Positions 49,403-59,451 of a DNA stretch of 64,000 nucleotides are shown piece after piece. Every line of letters begins with the position of its first letter. Within the stretch, counting starts at the first letter, position 1. The notes beneath the pieces are model-generated. The model made no database searches and was not told the origin of the DNA. It saw nothing but the letters and a program-made list of their open reading frames with translations. Made by a program: the position numbers and the translations under genes. The stretch spans positions 1-64,000 of the forward strand of contig NZ_BLBG01000001.1 of the NCBI RefSeq assembly GCF_009687905.1, in the 5' to 3' direction. This DNA is from Lacticaseibacillus zhaodongensis. GTDB lineage: Bacteria > Bacillota > Bacilli > Lactobacillales > Lactobacillaceae.

Positions 49403-51766
49403 ATGCCACAAAGACGGCGAAAGACAAGTTCAAGAACGAAAAAAACGACAGCGCGGCGCCCAGCACGCAAAACTGCCGGCGACTATACCCTCAATTGGGT
49501 GGGGGCCGGGTTTGCAATCGTGGGGCTGCTTGCCCTCACCAGGTTGGGACTGCTTGGCGTTAGTTTTGCTAACGTCTTTCGGCTGGTCGCGGGAGACAGT
49601 TTCCTGCTTTTCAGCGCTCTGGTGGTCTTGTGGGGACTTTTTCTGCTTTTCACGGGGCGCCTGCCCAACTTTAAGCGGCGCGTTCTCAGTGGCTTTGTGC
49701 TGACTTATTGCGCCGCGCTAATATTGCTTAGTGCGCACGTGATGAACCAGCTGAACGTGCACGCACATTTCGTTGCTGCAACGTGGCAGATTCTGAGCGC
49801 CGACTTCAGTAAACTCACGACGGCGACTGCCAGTGGTGGCGGCTTGCCTGGTGCGGTTCTGTACAGCTTGACCTATCCGCTATTGGCGCAGGTTGGCACC
49901 AACATCCTGGGCTGGCTATTAGTAGTGGCTGGAGTGATGCTGATTTTTGATGTCTCCCCGAATCAGGTCTTTAAGGTCTTACAGCGCTTTGGTAGTGGCG
50001 CCTATGCCACCTGGGAACGGGTCAGCGCTCGGGTCGCGGATTGGTACGATCGCCAAATGAACAAAAAGCAAGCGCAGTCCAAGCGGTCCGCCAAGCACCA
50101 GCAGGATGATCCGGCGGACAAAGACTTACCAGCCGCTCATCCCGGGGCTGATGACTTGCATGGCCAGGTGGATTCACCCGTGCCCGACAGCGATGAGTTT
50201 CATATTAATGTGGCGGATCAAGCTGCTCCAGAAGCTTCGACCCCAACTCCCGTTGCTCAAGCTCCGACTCCGGTTCAGCCAGAAGCAACAACTGACCCGG
50301 CTGGTGATGAAATCGAGCTACAAACGGGGGCACCGAGTGACGATTACCAGCTGCCATCATTGGACTTGCTCTCAGATCCACCCGCCGTTGACCAAACTGA
50401 AGAATATGATGCAATCAAACGCAACCGTAAAAAACTAGAAAAGACTTTTGCCAGCTTCGGGGTCGATGTTGCCGTGAAGGCCGCTAACCTCGGGCCGTCA
50501 ATTACAAAGTACGAAATTCAGCCCGCGGTTGGGGTGAAGGTTTCCAAAATCGTGAACTTGAGCGATGATCTCGCCTTGGCGCTCGCTGCTAAGGATATCC
50601 GGATTGAGGCACCAATTCCCGGCAAGAGTCTGATCGGGATTGAAGTGCCCAACCAGCACATCGCCACTGTTGGTTACAAGGAAGTACTCAAGGCCATGCC
50701 TAAGCACCCCGGTAAGCCACTCGTGGTCCCATTGGGCAAGGATGTTTCGGGGACGATTGTTAGCGCCGACCTGACCAAAATGCCACACCTGCTGATTGCG
50801 GGGGCGACCGGTTCGGGGAAGTCGGTCATGATCAATGTCATCATTACCAGCATTTTGATGACGACCAAGCCGACCGACGTGCGCCTGATGCTGATCGACC
50901 CGAAGAAGGTTGAACTATCCATTTACGATGGGGTGCCGCATCTGCTCGCGCCGGTAGTTACCGAGGCCAAGCGCGCACCAGCGGCTCTGAACAAAATCAT
51001 CCAGGAAATGGAGCGGCGCTACGAGCGCTTCTCCGCCGCTGGGGTGCGGAACGTTGGCGAATTCAATAAGAAGGTTGCCGCTGATCCTGATTCTGGCCAG
51101 ACCAAAATGCCCTTCATCGTCGTCATTGTCGACGAACTCGCCGACTTGATGATGGTGGCCGGTAACGAAGTCGAGACGGCCATCATTCGCATTGGGCAGA
51201 TGGCCCGGGCCGCCGGGATCCACATGATCATTGCCACGCAACGGCCAAGTGTTGACGTTATTACCGGGCTCATCAAGGCCAACATTCCGTCCCGAATCGC
51301 CTTCGCCGTTTCTAGTGGCGTCGATTCCCGGACCATTATTGACATGAACGGAGCCGAGAAATTGCTTGGCCGGGGGGACATGCTCTACAGCCCGATGGAC
51401 GTCAACAAGCCGCAGCGGGTGCAGGGAGCGTACGTGCCTTCCGAAGACGTTGAGCGCGTCGTTGCCGCAATTACGGCGCAGGTCAAGCCAGCTTACGACG
51501 AGGCGATGATTCCGACCGCCGAGGATGAGCAAAAGGAGCAGGCCGCGGACAACGATGAAGACGAGCTGTATCCACAGGTGCTGGAGTTCGTTGCTGAAAA
51601 GCAATCCGCCAGCACGTCGATGGTGCAGCGCCGCTTCCGCATTGGCTACAACCGTGCCGCCCGGCTGATCGATGACCTTGAAAATAAGGGCCAGATCGGG
51701 CCGAGCGAGGGGAGCAAACCACGGAAGGTTTACGCCAAGCCGAAGAACAACCCGCAGCAGCCATAA
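49403..51766 (+). CDS. ftsK: DNA translocase FtsK/SpoIIIE
   Basis: 787 residues. Pumps chromosome ends through the division septum. A basic N-terminal stretch (PQRRRKTSSRTKKTTARR) precedes about four membrane helices (30-190), then a Pro/Ala/Asp-rich linker (210-330), the alpha and beta motor domains with Walker A GATGSGKS near 470 and Walker B IVVIVDELADLMM near 573, and the C-terminal winged gamma domain (725-787, YPQVLEFVAEKQSASTSMVQR). A -10 TATAAT with extended TG lies 30 bp upstream. No SD is obvious. First gene before ymfF. Confidence 0.96.
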   Translation: MPQRRRKTSSRTKKTTARRPARKTAGDYTLNWVGAGFAIVGLLALTRLGLLGVSFANVFRLVAGDSFLLFSALVVLWGLFLLFTGRLPNFKRRVLSGFVLTYCAALILLSAHVMNQLNVHAHFVAATWQILSADFSKLTTATASGGGLPGAVLYSLTYPLLAQVGTNILGWLLVVAGVMLIFDVSPNQVFKVLQRFGSGAYATWERVSARVADWYDRQMNKKQAQSKRSAKHQQDDPADKDLPAAHPGADDLHGQVDSPVPDSDEFHINVADQAAPEASTPTPVAQAPTPVQPEATTDPAGDEIELQTGAPSDDYQLPSLDLLSDPPAVDQTEEYDAIKRNRKKLEKTFASFGVDVAVKAANLGPSITKYEIQPAVGVKVSKIVNLSDDLALALAAKDIRIEAPIPGKSLIGIEVPNQHIATVGYKEVLKAMPKHPGKPLVVPLGKDVSGTIVSADLTKMPHLLIAGATGSGKSVMINVIITSILMTTKPTDVRLMLIDPKKVELSIYDGVPHLLAPVVTEAKRAPAALNKIIQEMERRYERFSAAGVRNVGEFNKKVAADPDSGQTKMPFIVVIVDELADLMMVAGNEVETAIIRIGQMARAAGIHMIIATQRPSVDVITGLIKANIPSRIAFAVSSGVDSRTIIDMNGAEKLLGRGDMLYSPMDVNKPQRVQGAYVPSEDVERVVAAITAQVKPAYDEAMIPTAEDEQKEQAADNDEDELYPQVLEFVAEKQSASTSMVQRRFRIGYNRAARLIDDLENKGQIGPSEGSKPRKVYAKPKNNPQQP

Positions 51767-51802
51767 TTAAGTTACTTAGTCACACTAAAAAAGAGGGATA
51801 TA

Positions 51803-53059
51803 TTGCGAGTCAAAATAGTCGAAGGGGTTCACTTGAACGTAGTGCCCAGCAAACAGTTTAAAACGACCCACGTCAACATCCAGTTTCTTGCCCCACTGCG
51901 GCGGGAGACGATTGGTGCCCGCACTTTACTGACCAGTTTGCTTGAAACAAGCAGCGCTGATTACCCGAGCCAGAATTTACTTTCCGCTCAGCTCGAAAAG
52001 ATGTACGGGGCTAGCTTTGGTATCGGCGTTTCGCGCAGTGGCAGAGTTCACCGCGTCGGCGCCAGCATCAACGTGCTTGATGATAACTTTACCGAAAGTC
52101 CGCTGCTGCCTGAGGCTTTCGCTTTTCTGCGGCGGGTCCTGTTCCGGCCACTCATCAAGGACGGTAGTTTTGATGCGGCCACTTTTGCTCGGGAGCGCGA
52201 CAACCTCGCAATTTACCTGAACTCCATGAATGATGACCGCGGAACCCAAGCGGGACTACGCGTTCAGCAGACGTACTTTGACGACCCAGCGCAGGCGGTG
52301 CCTAGCTTTGGCACGGCAGCCGACTTGGGCAACTTGACCGCGCAGTCCCTGGTTGATACTTACACGGACATGCTGCAAAATGACCAGATTGAAATCATCG
52401 TCATGGGAAATGTAGATGCAGACCACGTGGCAGATTTGACCCGGGAATTGAATTTTGCCCCCCGTGCTGACCTGAACGTATCTATTCCGTACGATCAGGC
52501 GGTGCACGGCGGGATTCGCTTGTTCCAGGAAAGTGAAGACGTTAAACAGAGTAAGTTGAACCTCGCTTACCACGTGCAGACCGATTCTTTTGGACCGCGC
52601 TACTATGCCGCTGAGCTGGCGGCGCAGTTGTTCGGCGGCTCGCCGCTGTCACTATTGTTCCGGAACGTGCGCGAAAAGCAGAGTATGGCTTACTACGCCA
52701 ATGCCAGTACCAACTTGAACCGCCACATCATGATGGTGCAGACGGGGATCGACGCGGTTAACCGCGCGCGGGTCGAGGAGCTGATTGGCGAACAATTGGC
52801 AATGGTTGCGAACGGTAAGTTTACCGATGGCCAGCTTGAGGCTGTGCGGACGGGGATGCTTAGTGACCGCCGTGCCGCGCTGGATTCAATGCAGTACCTC
52901 AGCGATATGGCGCTGACCGCCGCGTTGTTCCCGAACCGCGTGGTCACGCCGGAACGGGAGCTAGAGCTGATTACTGCGGCAACGCGCGCTGAAGTTCAGC
53001 AGGCGGCTGCGGGGATGCAACTCCAGGCCGTTTATTTCCTGAAGGGGGAGACCAAGTAG
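51803..53059 (+). CDS. ymfF: M16-like protein YmfF (inactive peptidase homologue)
   Basis: 418 residues of the insulinase (M16) fold. The zinc motif HxxEH expected near residue 45 is missing (LLTSLLETSSADYP at that place), so it is probably the non-catalytic partner of the next gene, as in other M16 pairs. The start is TTG after SD AAGAGGGA. It abuts ymfH directly (stop TAG then ATG). Together with ymfH and ymfI it forms a conserved Bacillota block. Confidence 0.9.
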   Translation: MRVKIVEGVHLNVVPSKQFKTTHVNIQFLAPLRRETIGARTLLTSLLETSSADYPSQNLLSAQLEKMYGASFGIGVSRSGRVHRVGASINVLDDNFTESPLLPEAFAFLRRVLFRPLIKDGSFDAATFARERDNLAIYLNSMNDDRGTQAGLRVQQTYFDDPAQAVPSFGTAADLGNLTAQSLVDTYTDMLQNDQIEIIVMGNVDADHVADLTRELNFAPRADLNVSIPYDQAVHGGIRLFQESEDVKQSKLNLAYHVQTDSFGPRYYAAELAAQLFGGSPLSLLFRNVREKQSMAYYANASTNLNRHIMMVQTGIDAVNRARVEELIGEQLAMVANGKFTDGQLEAVRTGMLSDRRAALDSMQYLSDMALTAALFPNRVVTPERELELITAATRAEVQQAAAGMQLQAVYFLKGETK

Positions 53060-54361
53060 ATGCTCAAAACGGAAGACTATTCGCAGTCTGGGGAAGTCGT
53101 GCAGACGGATGTGCTGGATAATGGCTTGCACGTTCAGTACGTGTACAAGCCGGATTACCACAAAACCTACGCGATGTTCACCACCAATTTTGGCTCCATT
53201 GATAACAGTTTCCGCTTGGCTGGTGACGAGGAATTCACACGGGTACCAGCGGGGACGGCACACTTTCTTGAACACAAGCTGTTCGACAAGGAAGACTATG
53301 ACGCCTTTGACCTCTTTGGCAAAACCGGGGCGTCAGCAAACGCGTTTACCAGTGCGACCCAGACCAGCTACCTTTTCTCCACGACCGATCACGTTGCGGA
53401 AAACGTCGACATCCTGCTGAGTTTCGTGCAGGACCCTTATTTCACGGACGCGACCGTGGAAAAGGAAAAGGGCATTATCGGTCAGGAAATTCAGATGTAC
53501 CAGGATGATGCTGATTGGCAGCTTTATTCCGGTATTTTGGGTAACCTCTACCCAACCCACCCCCTGCACGTGGACGTGGCGGGGAGTATCGACTCAATAG
53601 CTACGATTACACCGGACATGTTGAAGACCGTGCACGCCGCGTTCTATCAGCCTCGCAACATGACCTTAACGGTGGTCGGTAATTTTGATGTGGATGCCAT
53701 TCACAACGTGGTGCAGGCAAACCAGGCTAAGCATGACTTCAGCCAGCTGCGGGAACTTGAACGCGGTGTGCAGCCGGATTACGCAGCCGACAGCATCCTT
53801 CCTTACCGGATGCAGACACTGCCAATCAGTCGCAGTAAGGCCATCGTTGGGGTTAAGGGACTCACGGAAATCCCTGACAATCGTGACGGCTTACGGCAGA
53901 CCTTTGCAGTGCGCTTGCTCTTGGAAATGATTTTTGGGGACTCTGGTGCCAAGTATCTTGATCTCTATGATCAAGGTGTGATCGATGAATCATTTTTCTA
54001 TGAATTCACGACCGGGCGCGGCTTTAATTACATCACCCTCGGCGGCGACAGTGCCGACCCCGCGCAGCTCAGTGAGACGTTAATCAACGTCTTGACGGAT
54101 TACAAGGACTCACCCGACTTCACGCCGGCGCGCTTTGAAGTTCTCAAGCGCGCCGCGGTCGGCAAATTCTTCGCGTCGCTTAACTCGCTTGAAAATATTG
54201 CCAACCAGCTCGCCAGTCAGAGCTTCAGTTCCGTTTCCCCGTTCTTGATTCCAGAGGTTGTCGAGGGACTGACCTTTGCGGATGTGCAAAACGCTGCGGA
54301 GATGCTCGTGCGCAGCGAGGCCATTTCGGTGTTCCACATTCACGCGGAGGAGGAACAGTAA
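53060..54361 (+). CDS. ymfH: M16 family zinc peptidase YmfH
   Basis: 433 residues. The inverted zinc site HFLEH (HxxEH near 71-75) is intact, with the third ligand Glu about 75 residues later in the KEKGIIGQEIQMYQDD segment. It likely cleaves peptides together with YmfF; the substrate is unknown. It begins at the base after the ymfF stop and overlaps ymfI by one base (TAATG), so tightly coupled. Confidence 0.93.
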   Translation: MLKTEDYSQSGEVVQTDVLDNGLHVQYVYKPDYHKTYAMFTTNFGSIDNSFRLAGDEEFTRVPAGTAHFLEHKLFDKEDYDAFDLFGKTGASANAFTSATQTSYLFSTTDHVAENVDILLSFVQDPYFTDATVEKEKGIIGQEIQMYQDDADWQLYSGILGNLYPTHPLHVDVAGSIDSIATITPDMLKTVHAAFYQPRNMTLTVVGNFDVDAIHNVVQANQAKHDFSQLRELERGVQPDYAADSILPYRMQTLPISRSKAIVGVKGLTEIPDNRDGLRQTFAVRLLLEMIFGDSGAKYLDLYDQGVIDESFFYEFTTGRGFNYITLGGDSADPAQLSETLINVLTDYKDSPDFTPARFEVLKRAAVGKFFASLNSLENIANQLASQSFSSVSPFLIPEVVEGLTFADVQNAAEMLVRSEAISVFHIHAEEEQ

Positions 54362-55086
54362 TGCCGGCAGTGTTGATTTTAGGTGCATCGGGTGATATTG
54401 GTGGGGCCAGCGCCCGGACGCTTGCGGCTGCGGGCTGGAGTGTGTACCTGCACTACAATCAGAACGCAGCGGCAGCGGAAGAATTATGCGCCGAGTTGCA
54501 AGAGCAGTATCCTCGGCAAGATTTCTTCACCGTTCAGGCTGATTTGCGCAAAATCAGTAGTGCCGCGAGCATCGTGCAGCAGTTATTTAGCGTAGACGCA
54601 GTGGTCGTTGCGTCCGGAATCACGCATTATGAGTTGCTCGTTGACAGCCCGGATGCGCACCTGGAAGAACTGACGAACGTCCATCTGCTCACGCCCATGG
54701 CTTTGATTCGGGACCTTCAGCCCAAACTGGCTGCTAGCGGTCGGGGCCGCATCGTCTTTATTGGCTCTGTCTACGGTAAGGATGGTTCAGCCATGGAGGT
54801 AGCTTATTCAGCAGTGAAGGGGGCGCAGTCCGCTTTCGCCCAGGCTTACGCCCAAGAGGTTGCCAGCCTTGGCATCACGGTGAATGTGGTTGCACCTGGG
54901 GCCATCAACACCAAGATGAACGCGAGCTTCGGCGCCGCGACCCTAGAGGCCGTGCGGGAGACCATTCCCGCCGGCCGTTTGGGTAGCGCAGACGACATTG
55001 CATATTTTGTCACGAGCTTACTTGATGAGCGGGCTGGCTACTTAACCGGGCAAACTTTGTATGTAACCGGCGCCTGGCGACCATGA
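54361..55086 (+). CDS. ymfI: SDR-family reductase YmfI
   Basis: 241 residues, Rossmann fold with GASGDIGGASA at 8-18, catalytic S-Y-K as Ser in FIGSVYG near 137 and YSAVK near 149-153. In B. subtilis, YmfI reduces a 5-aminopentanone group to 5-aminopentanol on elongation factor P. The same task here is inference from operon position and fold. It overlaps ymfH (TAATG). Confidence 0.9.
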   Translation: MPAVLILGASGDIGGASARTLAAAGWSVYLHYNQNAAAAEELCAELQEQYPRQDFFTVQADLRKISSAASIVQQLFSVDAVVVASGITHYELLVDSPDAHLEELTNVHLLTPMALIRDLQPKLAASGRGRIVFIGSVYGKDGSAMEVAYSAVKGAQSAFAQAYAQEVASLGITVNVVAPGAINTKMNASFGAATLEAVRETIPAGRLGSADDIAYFVTSLLDERAGYLTGQTLYVTGAWRP

Positions 55087-55112
55087 AAGAGTACGAACTA
55101 ATAATTTCTTAA

Positions 55113-55141
55113 TTCAAGTGCAAGGGTATTTATGCTAGACT
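55113..55141 (+). promoter_or_regulatory. Promoter of rodZ
   Basis: -35 TTCAAG (55113-55118), 17-bp spacer, -10 TAGACT (55136-55141). Confidence 0.5.
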
Positions 55142-55180
55142 GAAAACATCGAATAAGTGAACGGGTGAGGATAAATAATC

Positions 55181-56098
55181 ATGGATGAAATCGGCCAGAA
55201 ACTTCGTGATGCGCGCCTTGAAAAAGGGTACACAATTGACGATTTGCAACAGATCACTAAGATTCAGAAACGGTATCTAATTGCAATCGAGGAGGGTAAT
55301 TTTGATGCCCTTCCCGGTGACTTTTATGTACGTGCCTTTATTAAGCAGTACGCGAGCGTTGTGGGCATCAACACAGATGAACTGATGGAGGAATACCAGC
55401 AAGATATTCCGACCGTTAAGCCTGTAGTCCCAACGGATGAAGAAGAGGCCGGCAACGGCGAGACTAAGCAAACGCGAGTAACGCCCGCAGTGGAACAGGC
55501 CCGGAAGAACCGTTTCCGGCACTATCTGCCCCAAATCGGAATCGCAATTTTCGTTATCATCCTTCTAGTAGTGGTTTACACACTGACCATCACGCAGCAG
55601 CGGAAGGACAGCAAGCCAAGCATTCCGGTCGACAGCTCCAGTGTCAGCGTTGAAAAGTCCAATAAGAAGACTAAATCATCAGCAAGTAAGACCCAGTCCT
55701 CCAGCAAAAAGGCTTCTAGCAGTTCTTCTAGTACGAAGGCTAAGAAGAGCAGCAAGAAGAGTAGCAAGAGCAAGGGCTTGCGTGTTTCCAAGCCAACTGA
55801 TGTTGCTGCTAACAGTCAGACCTTTACCGTGAAGAATCTGCCCAGCACCGGTAACAAAATTCAGATCAGCACCACAACTGCTGCTGCCTGGACGAGCGTT
55901 ACGATTGACGGAACAACTAGTTGGCAAGGGACGCTTAACGCGGGTGCCAAGCAGTCTGTCACGATTCCTACTGGTGCTAAGACCGTCGTTGTCAAGAGCG
56001 GTAACGCGACCGTTAGTGCGTTCAAGATCAACAACAAGAAGGTTGACCTGGGCGACTCAACTAGCTTAGTCCGGACGCTCACGTTCACAATTGAATAG
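55181..56098 (+). CDS. rodZ: RodZ-like cell-shape protein
   Basis: 305 residues. Cytoplasmic HTH about 1-70 (IGQKLRDARLEKGYTIDDLQQ), one membrane helix at about 116-137, a Ser/Lys-rich extracellular linker about 145-205, and a C-terminal DUF4115-type beta domain about 210-305. RodZ links MreB filaments to the wall-elongation machine. SD GGGTGAGGAT. Precedes pgsA by 15 bp, the normal order. Confidence 0.93.
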   Translation: MDEIGQKLRDARLEKGYTIDDLQQITKIQKRYLIAIEEGNFDALPGDFYVRAFIKQYASVVGINTDELMEEYQQDIPTVKPVVPTDEEEAGNGETKQTRVTPAVEQARKNRFRHYLPQIGIAIFVIILLVVVYTLTITQQRKDSKPSIPVDSSSVSVEKSNKKTKSSASKTQSSSKKASSSSSSTKAKKSSKKSSKSKGLRVSKPTDVAANSQTFTVKNLPSTGNKIQISTTTAAAWTSVTIDGTTSWQGTLNAGAKQSVTIPTGAKTVVVKSGNATVSAFKINNKKVDLGDSTSLVRTLTFTIE

Positions 56099-56113
56099 TT
56101 AGGGGACAGGATT

Positions 56114-56704
56114 TTGAATTTACCAAACAAATTAACCTTGATGCGGATGATTTTGATTCCCATCTTCACGATTGTATTAGCATTGGGCTGGCCAGCCGGG
56201 TCCGTCATGATTCTGGGAACCCAAGTTGCGACCGCGCAGCTCGTTGCGGTGATCATCTTCATCGTTGCCTCCCTGACCGACTTTGCGGACGGGCACATCG
56301 CGCGTAGCCAGCACCTCGTGACCAATTTTGGTAAGTTTGCCGACCCCCTCGCCGACAAGCTGCTGGTGATCACCGCGTTCATTTTCCTCGCGGTTAACAA
56401 GCAGGTCCCTGCATGGGGTGTGGCAATCATTGTTTGGCGGGAACTGGCCGTTACCGGCTTGCGCCTACTGCTTGCTAACGGTGGTGAAGTGCTTGCCGCC
56501 GCAATGCCTGGCAAGATCAAGACGACCTGCCAGATGTTTTCGATCATCTTCCTGCTCGTCAATAACGCCGGTTTTGCAAGTGTTCACTTCCCGTTTGCGC
56601 TGATTCTGTTCTATCTGGCCGTTTTCTTCACGGTCTACTCAGGAACGGAATACTTCTACAAGAACCGCGGTGTGTTTGCAGATAGCTTCGGTACAAAAAA
56701 ATAA
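56114..56704 (+). CDS. pgsA: CDP-diacylglycerol-glycerol-3-phosphate 3-phosphatidyltransferase
   Basis: 196 residues, about six helices. Makes phosphatidylglycerol phosphate, the precursor of phosphatidylglycerol and so of lipoteichoic acid. The CDP-alcohol transferase motif D-x2-DG-x2-AR-x8-G-x3-D-x3-D appears as DFADGHIAR...GKFADPLADK near 58-80. The start is TTG after SD GGGGACAGG. Operon with rodZ. Confidence 0.97.
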   Translation: MNLPNKLTLMRMILIPIFTIVLALGWPAGSVMILGTQVATAQLVAVIIFIVASLTDFADGHIARSQHLVTNFGKFADPLADKLLVITAFIFLAVNKQVPAWGVAIIVWRELAVTGLRLLLANGGEVLAAAMPGKIKTTCQMFSIIFLLVNNAGFASVHFPFALILFYLAVFFTVYSGTEYFYKNRGVFADSFGTKK

Positions 56705-56716
56705 TTCATACGATTA

Positions 56717-56745
56717 AGGGTCGTGACAGTTGTCGCGGCCCTTTG
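56717..56745 (+). terminator. Terminator of rodZ-pgsA
   Basis: AGGGTCGTGACA / TGTCGCGGCCCT hairpin followed by TTTGTT. Confidence 0.8.
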
Positions 56746-56806
56746 TTAGTGGTAAAAGGGAAACCGTTAACAAAAAAATATTAGCGAACGAAGGGACAAT
56801 TAGGCG

Positions 56807-58045
56807 ATGAATGCGGAATTAATAGCTGTTGGAACGGAAATGTTACTCGGGGAGATCGTTAACACAAATGGTGCGTATCTCGCCCGCGAGTTGAGCAGAA
56901 TCGGGGTGGAGAGTTATTATCAGCAGGTTGTTGGGGATAATCCTGAACGCTTAGACGAAGCCATCAGTGTTGCTGAAGGCCGCAGTGACATGATTATTGT
57001 CATGGGCGGCTTAGGTCCGACCAAAGATGATTTAAGTAAGCAGGTCCTCGCCAAACACCTACAGCTAGATTTGGTCGTTGATGAGGCCCACCTTGAGAAG
57101 CTGCATGAACTTGCCCGGCGGCGGCAGCACGAACTAACACCGAATAACCTTGCGCAGGCACAGTTACCAGCTGGAGCAACTCCGCTGACTAATCACAATG
57201 GGCTTGCCGTGGGTGCGCTGCTTAAGCAGGGTGCGCACAGCTATGTACTTTTGCCTGGTCCACCGCGCGAATTCACGCTGATGGTTGACCGTGAACTGAT
57301 TCCCCGTTTGGCGAAAGGACAGGACGAGTATTTGGTCAGTCGCACGCTCCGCTATTTCGGCTTGGGTGAGTCCGCACTGGTCACCGCAATCGGCGATATT
57401 ATCGATCAGCAAACTAATCCCACCGTTGCCCCGTACATTAAGGACTACGAGGTGACGTTACGGCTGACCGCCCGCAGTGCGACCAAGGCGGCTGCAGCTG
57501 CAAGCCTTGACGAGCTCACGACCCGGATTCAAGCACGGATCGGCGAGTATTATTACGCAACTGGTGAGCAGGTGACGCTTGCGGAGACGGTGGTGCACGC
57601 GTTGGCCGCTCAGAACGCGACCGTGAGTGCTGCCGAGAGTTTAACTGCTGGTGCCTTCCAAGCCGCAATTGGCAGTGTTGCGGGCGCGTCCAAGGTTTTT
57701 GCTGGTGGTTTTGTTACCTATGCGGCAAGCGCTAAGGAGCAGCTGCTGGGGATTGACCCAGCCAGTATCGCCAAGTACGGTGTGGTCAGCGAAGAGACGG
57801 CTAAGAACATGGCTGCTGGTAGTCGGCGCATCATGAACAGCGACTACGGCCTTGGTTTCACCGGTGTGGCCGGTCCGGATGAGTTAGAGGGCAATCCAGC
57901 CGGAACGGTGTGGATCGGCATTAGCGGGCCACAAGGGACCTCTGCACGGGAGTTCCACTTGTCCGGCAAGCGGAATGAAGTTCGGGTGCGGGCAGTCAAA
58001 AGTGGGCTGATGATGCTGCTAAAACAGCTCGCGAAAACGAAGTAA
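56807..58045 (+). CDS. cinA: CinA, competence/damage-inducible protein
   Basis: 412 residues. N-terminal MoaB/COG1058 domain (MNAELIAVGTEMLLGEIVNTN at the start, GGLGPTKDD near 65) and C-terminal nicotinamide-nucleotide amidase domain (SAAESLTAGAFQAAIG near 275). Member proteins deamidate NMN and hydrolyse ADP-ribose. In streptococci it is co-expressed with recA in competence. SD GAAGGGACA. recA follows 93 bp later with its own promoter. Confidence 0.95.
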   Translation: MNAELIAVGTEMLLGEIVNTNGAYLARELSRIGVESYYQQVVGDNPERLDEAISVAEGRSDMIIVMGGLGPTKDDLSKQVLAKHLQLDLVVDEAHLEKLHELARRRQHELTPNNLAQAQLPAGATPLTNHNGLAVGALLKQGAHSYVLLPGPPREFTLMVDRELIPRLAKGQDEYLVSRTLRYFGLGESALVTAIGDIIDQQTNPTVAPYIKDYEVTLRLTARSATKAAAAASLDELTTRIQARIGEYYYATGEQVTLAETVVHALAAQNATVSAAESLTAGAFQAAIGSVAGASKVFAGGFVTYAASAKEQLLGIDPASIAKYGVVSEETAKNMAAGSRRIMNSDYGLGFTGVAGPDELEGNPAGTVWIGISGPQGTSAREFHLSGKRNEVRVRAVKSGLMMLLKQLAKTK

Positions 58046-58052
58046 TTAGCTA

Positions 58053-58066
58053 GGAACATTTGTTCG
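58053..58066. promoter_or_regulatory. SOS box (LexA site) of recA
   Basis: GGAACATTTGTTCG contains GAAC-N4-GTTC, the core of the Gram-positive LexA (DinR) site, nine bp before the recA -35. Confidence 0.8.
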
Positions 58067-58074
58067 ATTTTTGC

Positions 58075-58103
58075 TTGCAATTAGAATCTGCAATCAGTAT
58101 GAT
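58075..58103 (+). promoter_or_regulatory. Promoter of recA
   Basis: -35 TTGCAA (58075-58080), 17-bp spacer, -10 TATGAT (58098-58103). Confidence 0.85.
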
Positions 58104-58138
58104 GGAACTAAGATCAAGTGAGTATAGGAGGCCAGCCA

Positions 58139-59284
58139 GTGGCTAAAGACGAACGTAAGGCAGCGCTAGATAACGCGCTGAAGAAGATTGAAAAGAATTT
58201 CGGTAAAGGTTCCATCATGCGGATGGGCGACAAGGTTGATACCCAGGTTTCAACGGTTTCAAGCGGTTCACTTGCCATCGATGAAGCACTCGGTGTTGGT
58301 GGTTTTCCCCGTGGCCGGATCATCGAAATCTACGGGCCTGAAAGTTCAGGTAAAACAACGCTCGCTTTGCACGCCGTTGCGCAGGTGCAAAAAGAGGGCG
58401 GCACCGCGGCCTACATTGATGCCGAAAACGCCATGGATCCTAAGTACGCAACTGCCTTAGGGGTCAACATTGACGACTTGCTACTTTCCCAGCCAGATAC
58501 TGGTGAGCAGGGGCTTGAAATTGTTGACGCGCTGGTTTCCAGTGGTGCAGTTGACATCGTTGTTATCGACTCGGTTGCAGCCTTGGTACCACGGGCTGAA
58601 ATTGATGGTGATATTGGGGATTCACACGTTGGTTTGCAGGCGCGGCTCATGTCCCAAGCCCTGCGGAAGTTGTCGGGGACCATTAACCGGACCAAGACCA
58701 TCGCGATTTTCATTAACCAGATTCGTGAAAAAGTCGGGGTCATGTTTGGTAACCCTGAAACCACACCTGGTGGCCGGGCCCTGAAGTTCTACGCAACGAT
58801 CCGCCTTGAAGTACGGCGTGCTGAACAAATCAAGGACGGCGGCGTGGTCATGGGTAACCGGACCAAGGTCAAGGTCGTTAAGAACAAGGTCGCACCGCCA
58901 TTCCGGGTTGCTGAAGTTGATATCATGTACGGCCAGGGAATTTCCCAGACCGGTGAAATCATTGATATGGCCGTTGAAAAGGACATCATCGATAAGAGTG
59001 GTTCTTGGTACAGCTATAACGGCGATCGGATCGGTCAAGGCCGGGAAAACGTCAAGGCTTACCTCGCTGAGCACCAGGACTTCATGGACGAATTGCGGGC
59101 CAAGGTTCGGGTTGCTTACGGGATGGACGGCGATGCTTCTGATGCTGAGAAGAAGGCTGATGACAAAGCAGACAAGGCCGCCAAGAGCGCCGCTAAGGAT
59201 GCTAAGGATGTGAAGACCACCGCAGTAGCGAAGGATACTCCGGCTGCTGCAGCTGAGCCTGAAGACCTGTTTGAAGGCAAATAA
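58139..59284 (+). CDS. recA: Recombinase RecA
   Basis: 381 residues. Walker [10 protein letters not shown] near 66-74, the MAW-like [10 protein letters not shown] and L1/L2 loops ([21 protein letters not shown] near 193-213). The first 320 residues are the conserved core; the tail is long and Ala/Lys/Asp-rich ([19 protein letters not shown]), usual in lactobacilli. The start is GTG (MAKDERK), set by SD TAGGAGG; the frame extends to 58118. SOS box and own promoter in front, terminator behind. Confidence 0.98.
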   Translation: MAKDERKAALDNALKKIEKNFGKGSIMRMGDKVDTQVSTVSSGSLAIDEALGVGGFPRGRIIEIYGPESSGKTTLALHAVAQVQKEGGTAAYIDAENAMDPKYATALGVNIDDLLLSQPDTGEQGLEIVDALVSSGAVDIVVIDSVAALVPRAEIDGDIGDSHVGLQARLMSQALRKLSGTINRTKTIAIFINQIREKVGVMFGNPETTPGGRALKFYATIRLEVRRAEQIKDGGVVMGNRTKVKVVKNKVAPPFRVAEVDIMYGQGISQTGEIIDMAVEKDIIDKSGSWYSYNGDRIGQGRENVKAYLAEHQDFMDELRAKVRVAYGMDGDASDAEKKADDKADKAAKSAAKDAKDVKTTAVAKDTPAAAAEPEDLFEGK

Positions 59285-59297
59285 GTTTAGCTTTTCG

Positions 59298-59325
59298 AAA
59301 GCCGTTAGCGATAACGGCTTTTTTA
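59298..59325 (+). terminator. Terminator of recA
   Basis: AAAGCCGTTA-GCGA-TAACGGCTTT hairpin with T-run. Confidence 0.95.
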
Positions 59326-59451
59326 TTGCAAAAAAATTTTGGAGGCGCCATCAAGCGGGACAAACTTTTGTAAAGCTGTTCACAAAGGCATGGGTGCCTG
59401 ATTCAGAACGTTTCTGTAAGCCCTTTAGTCATGGGCATGGCGCGCTTCTTG

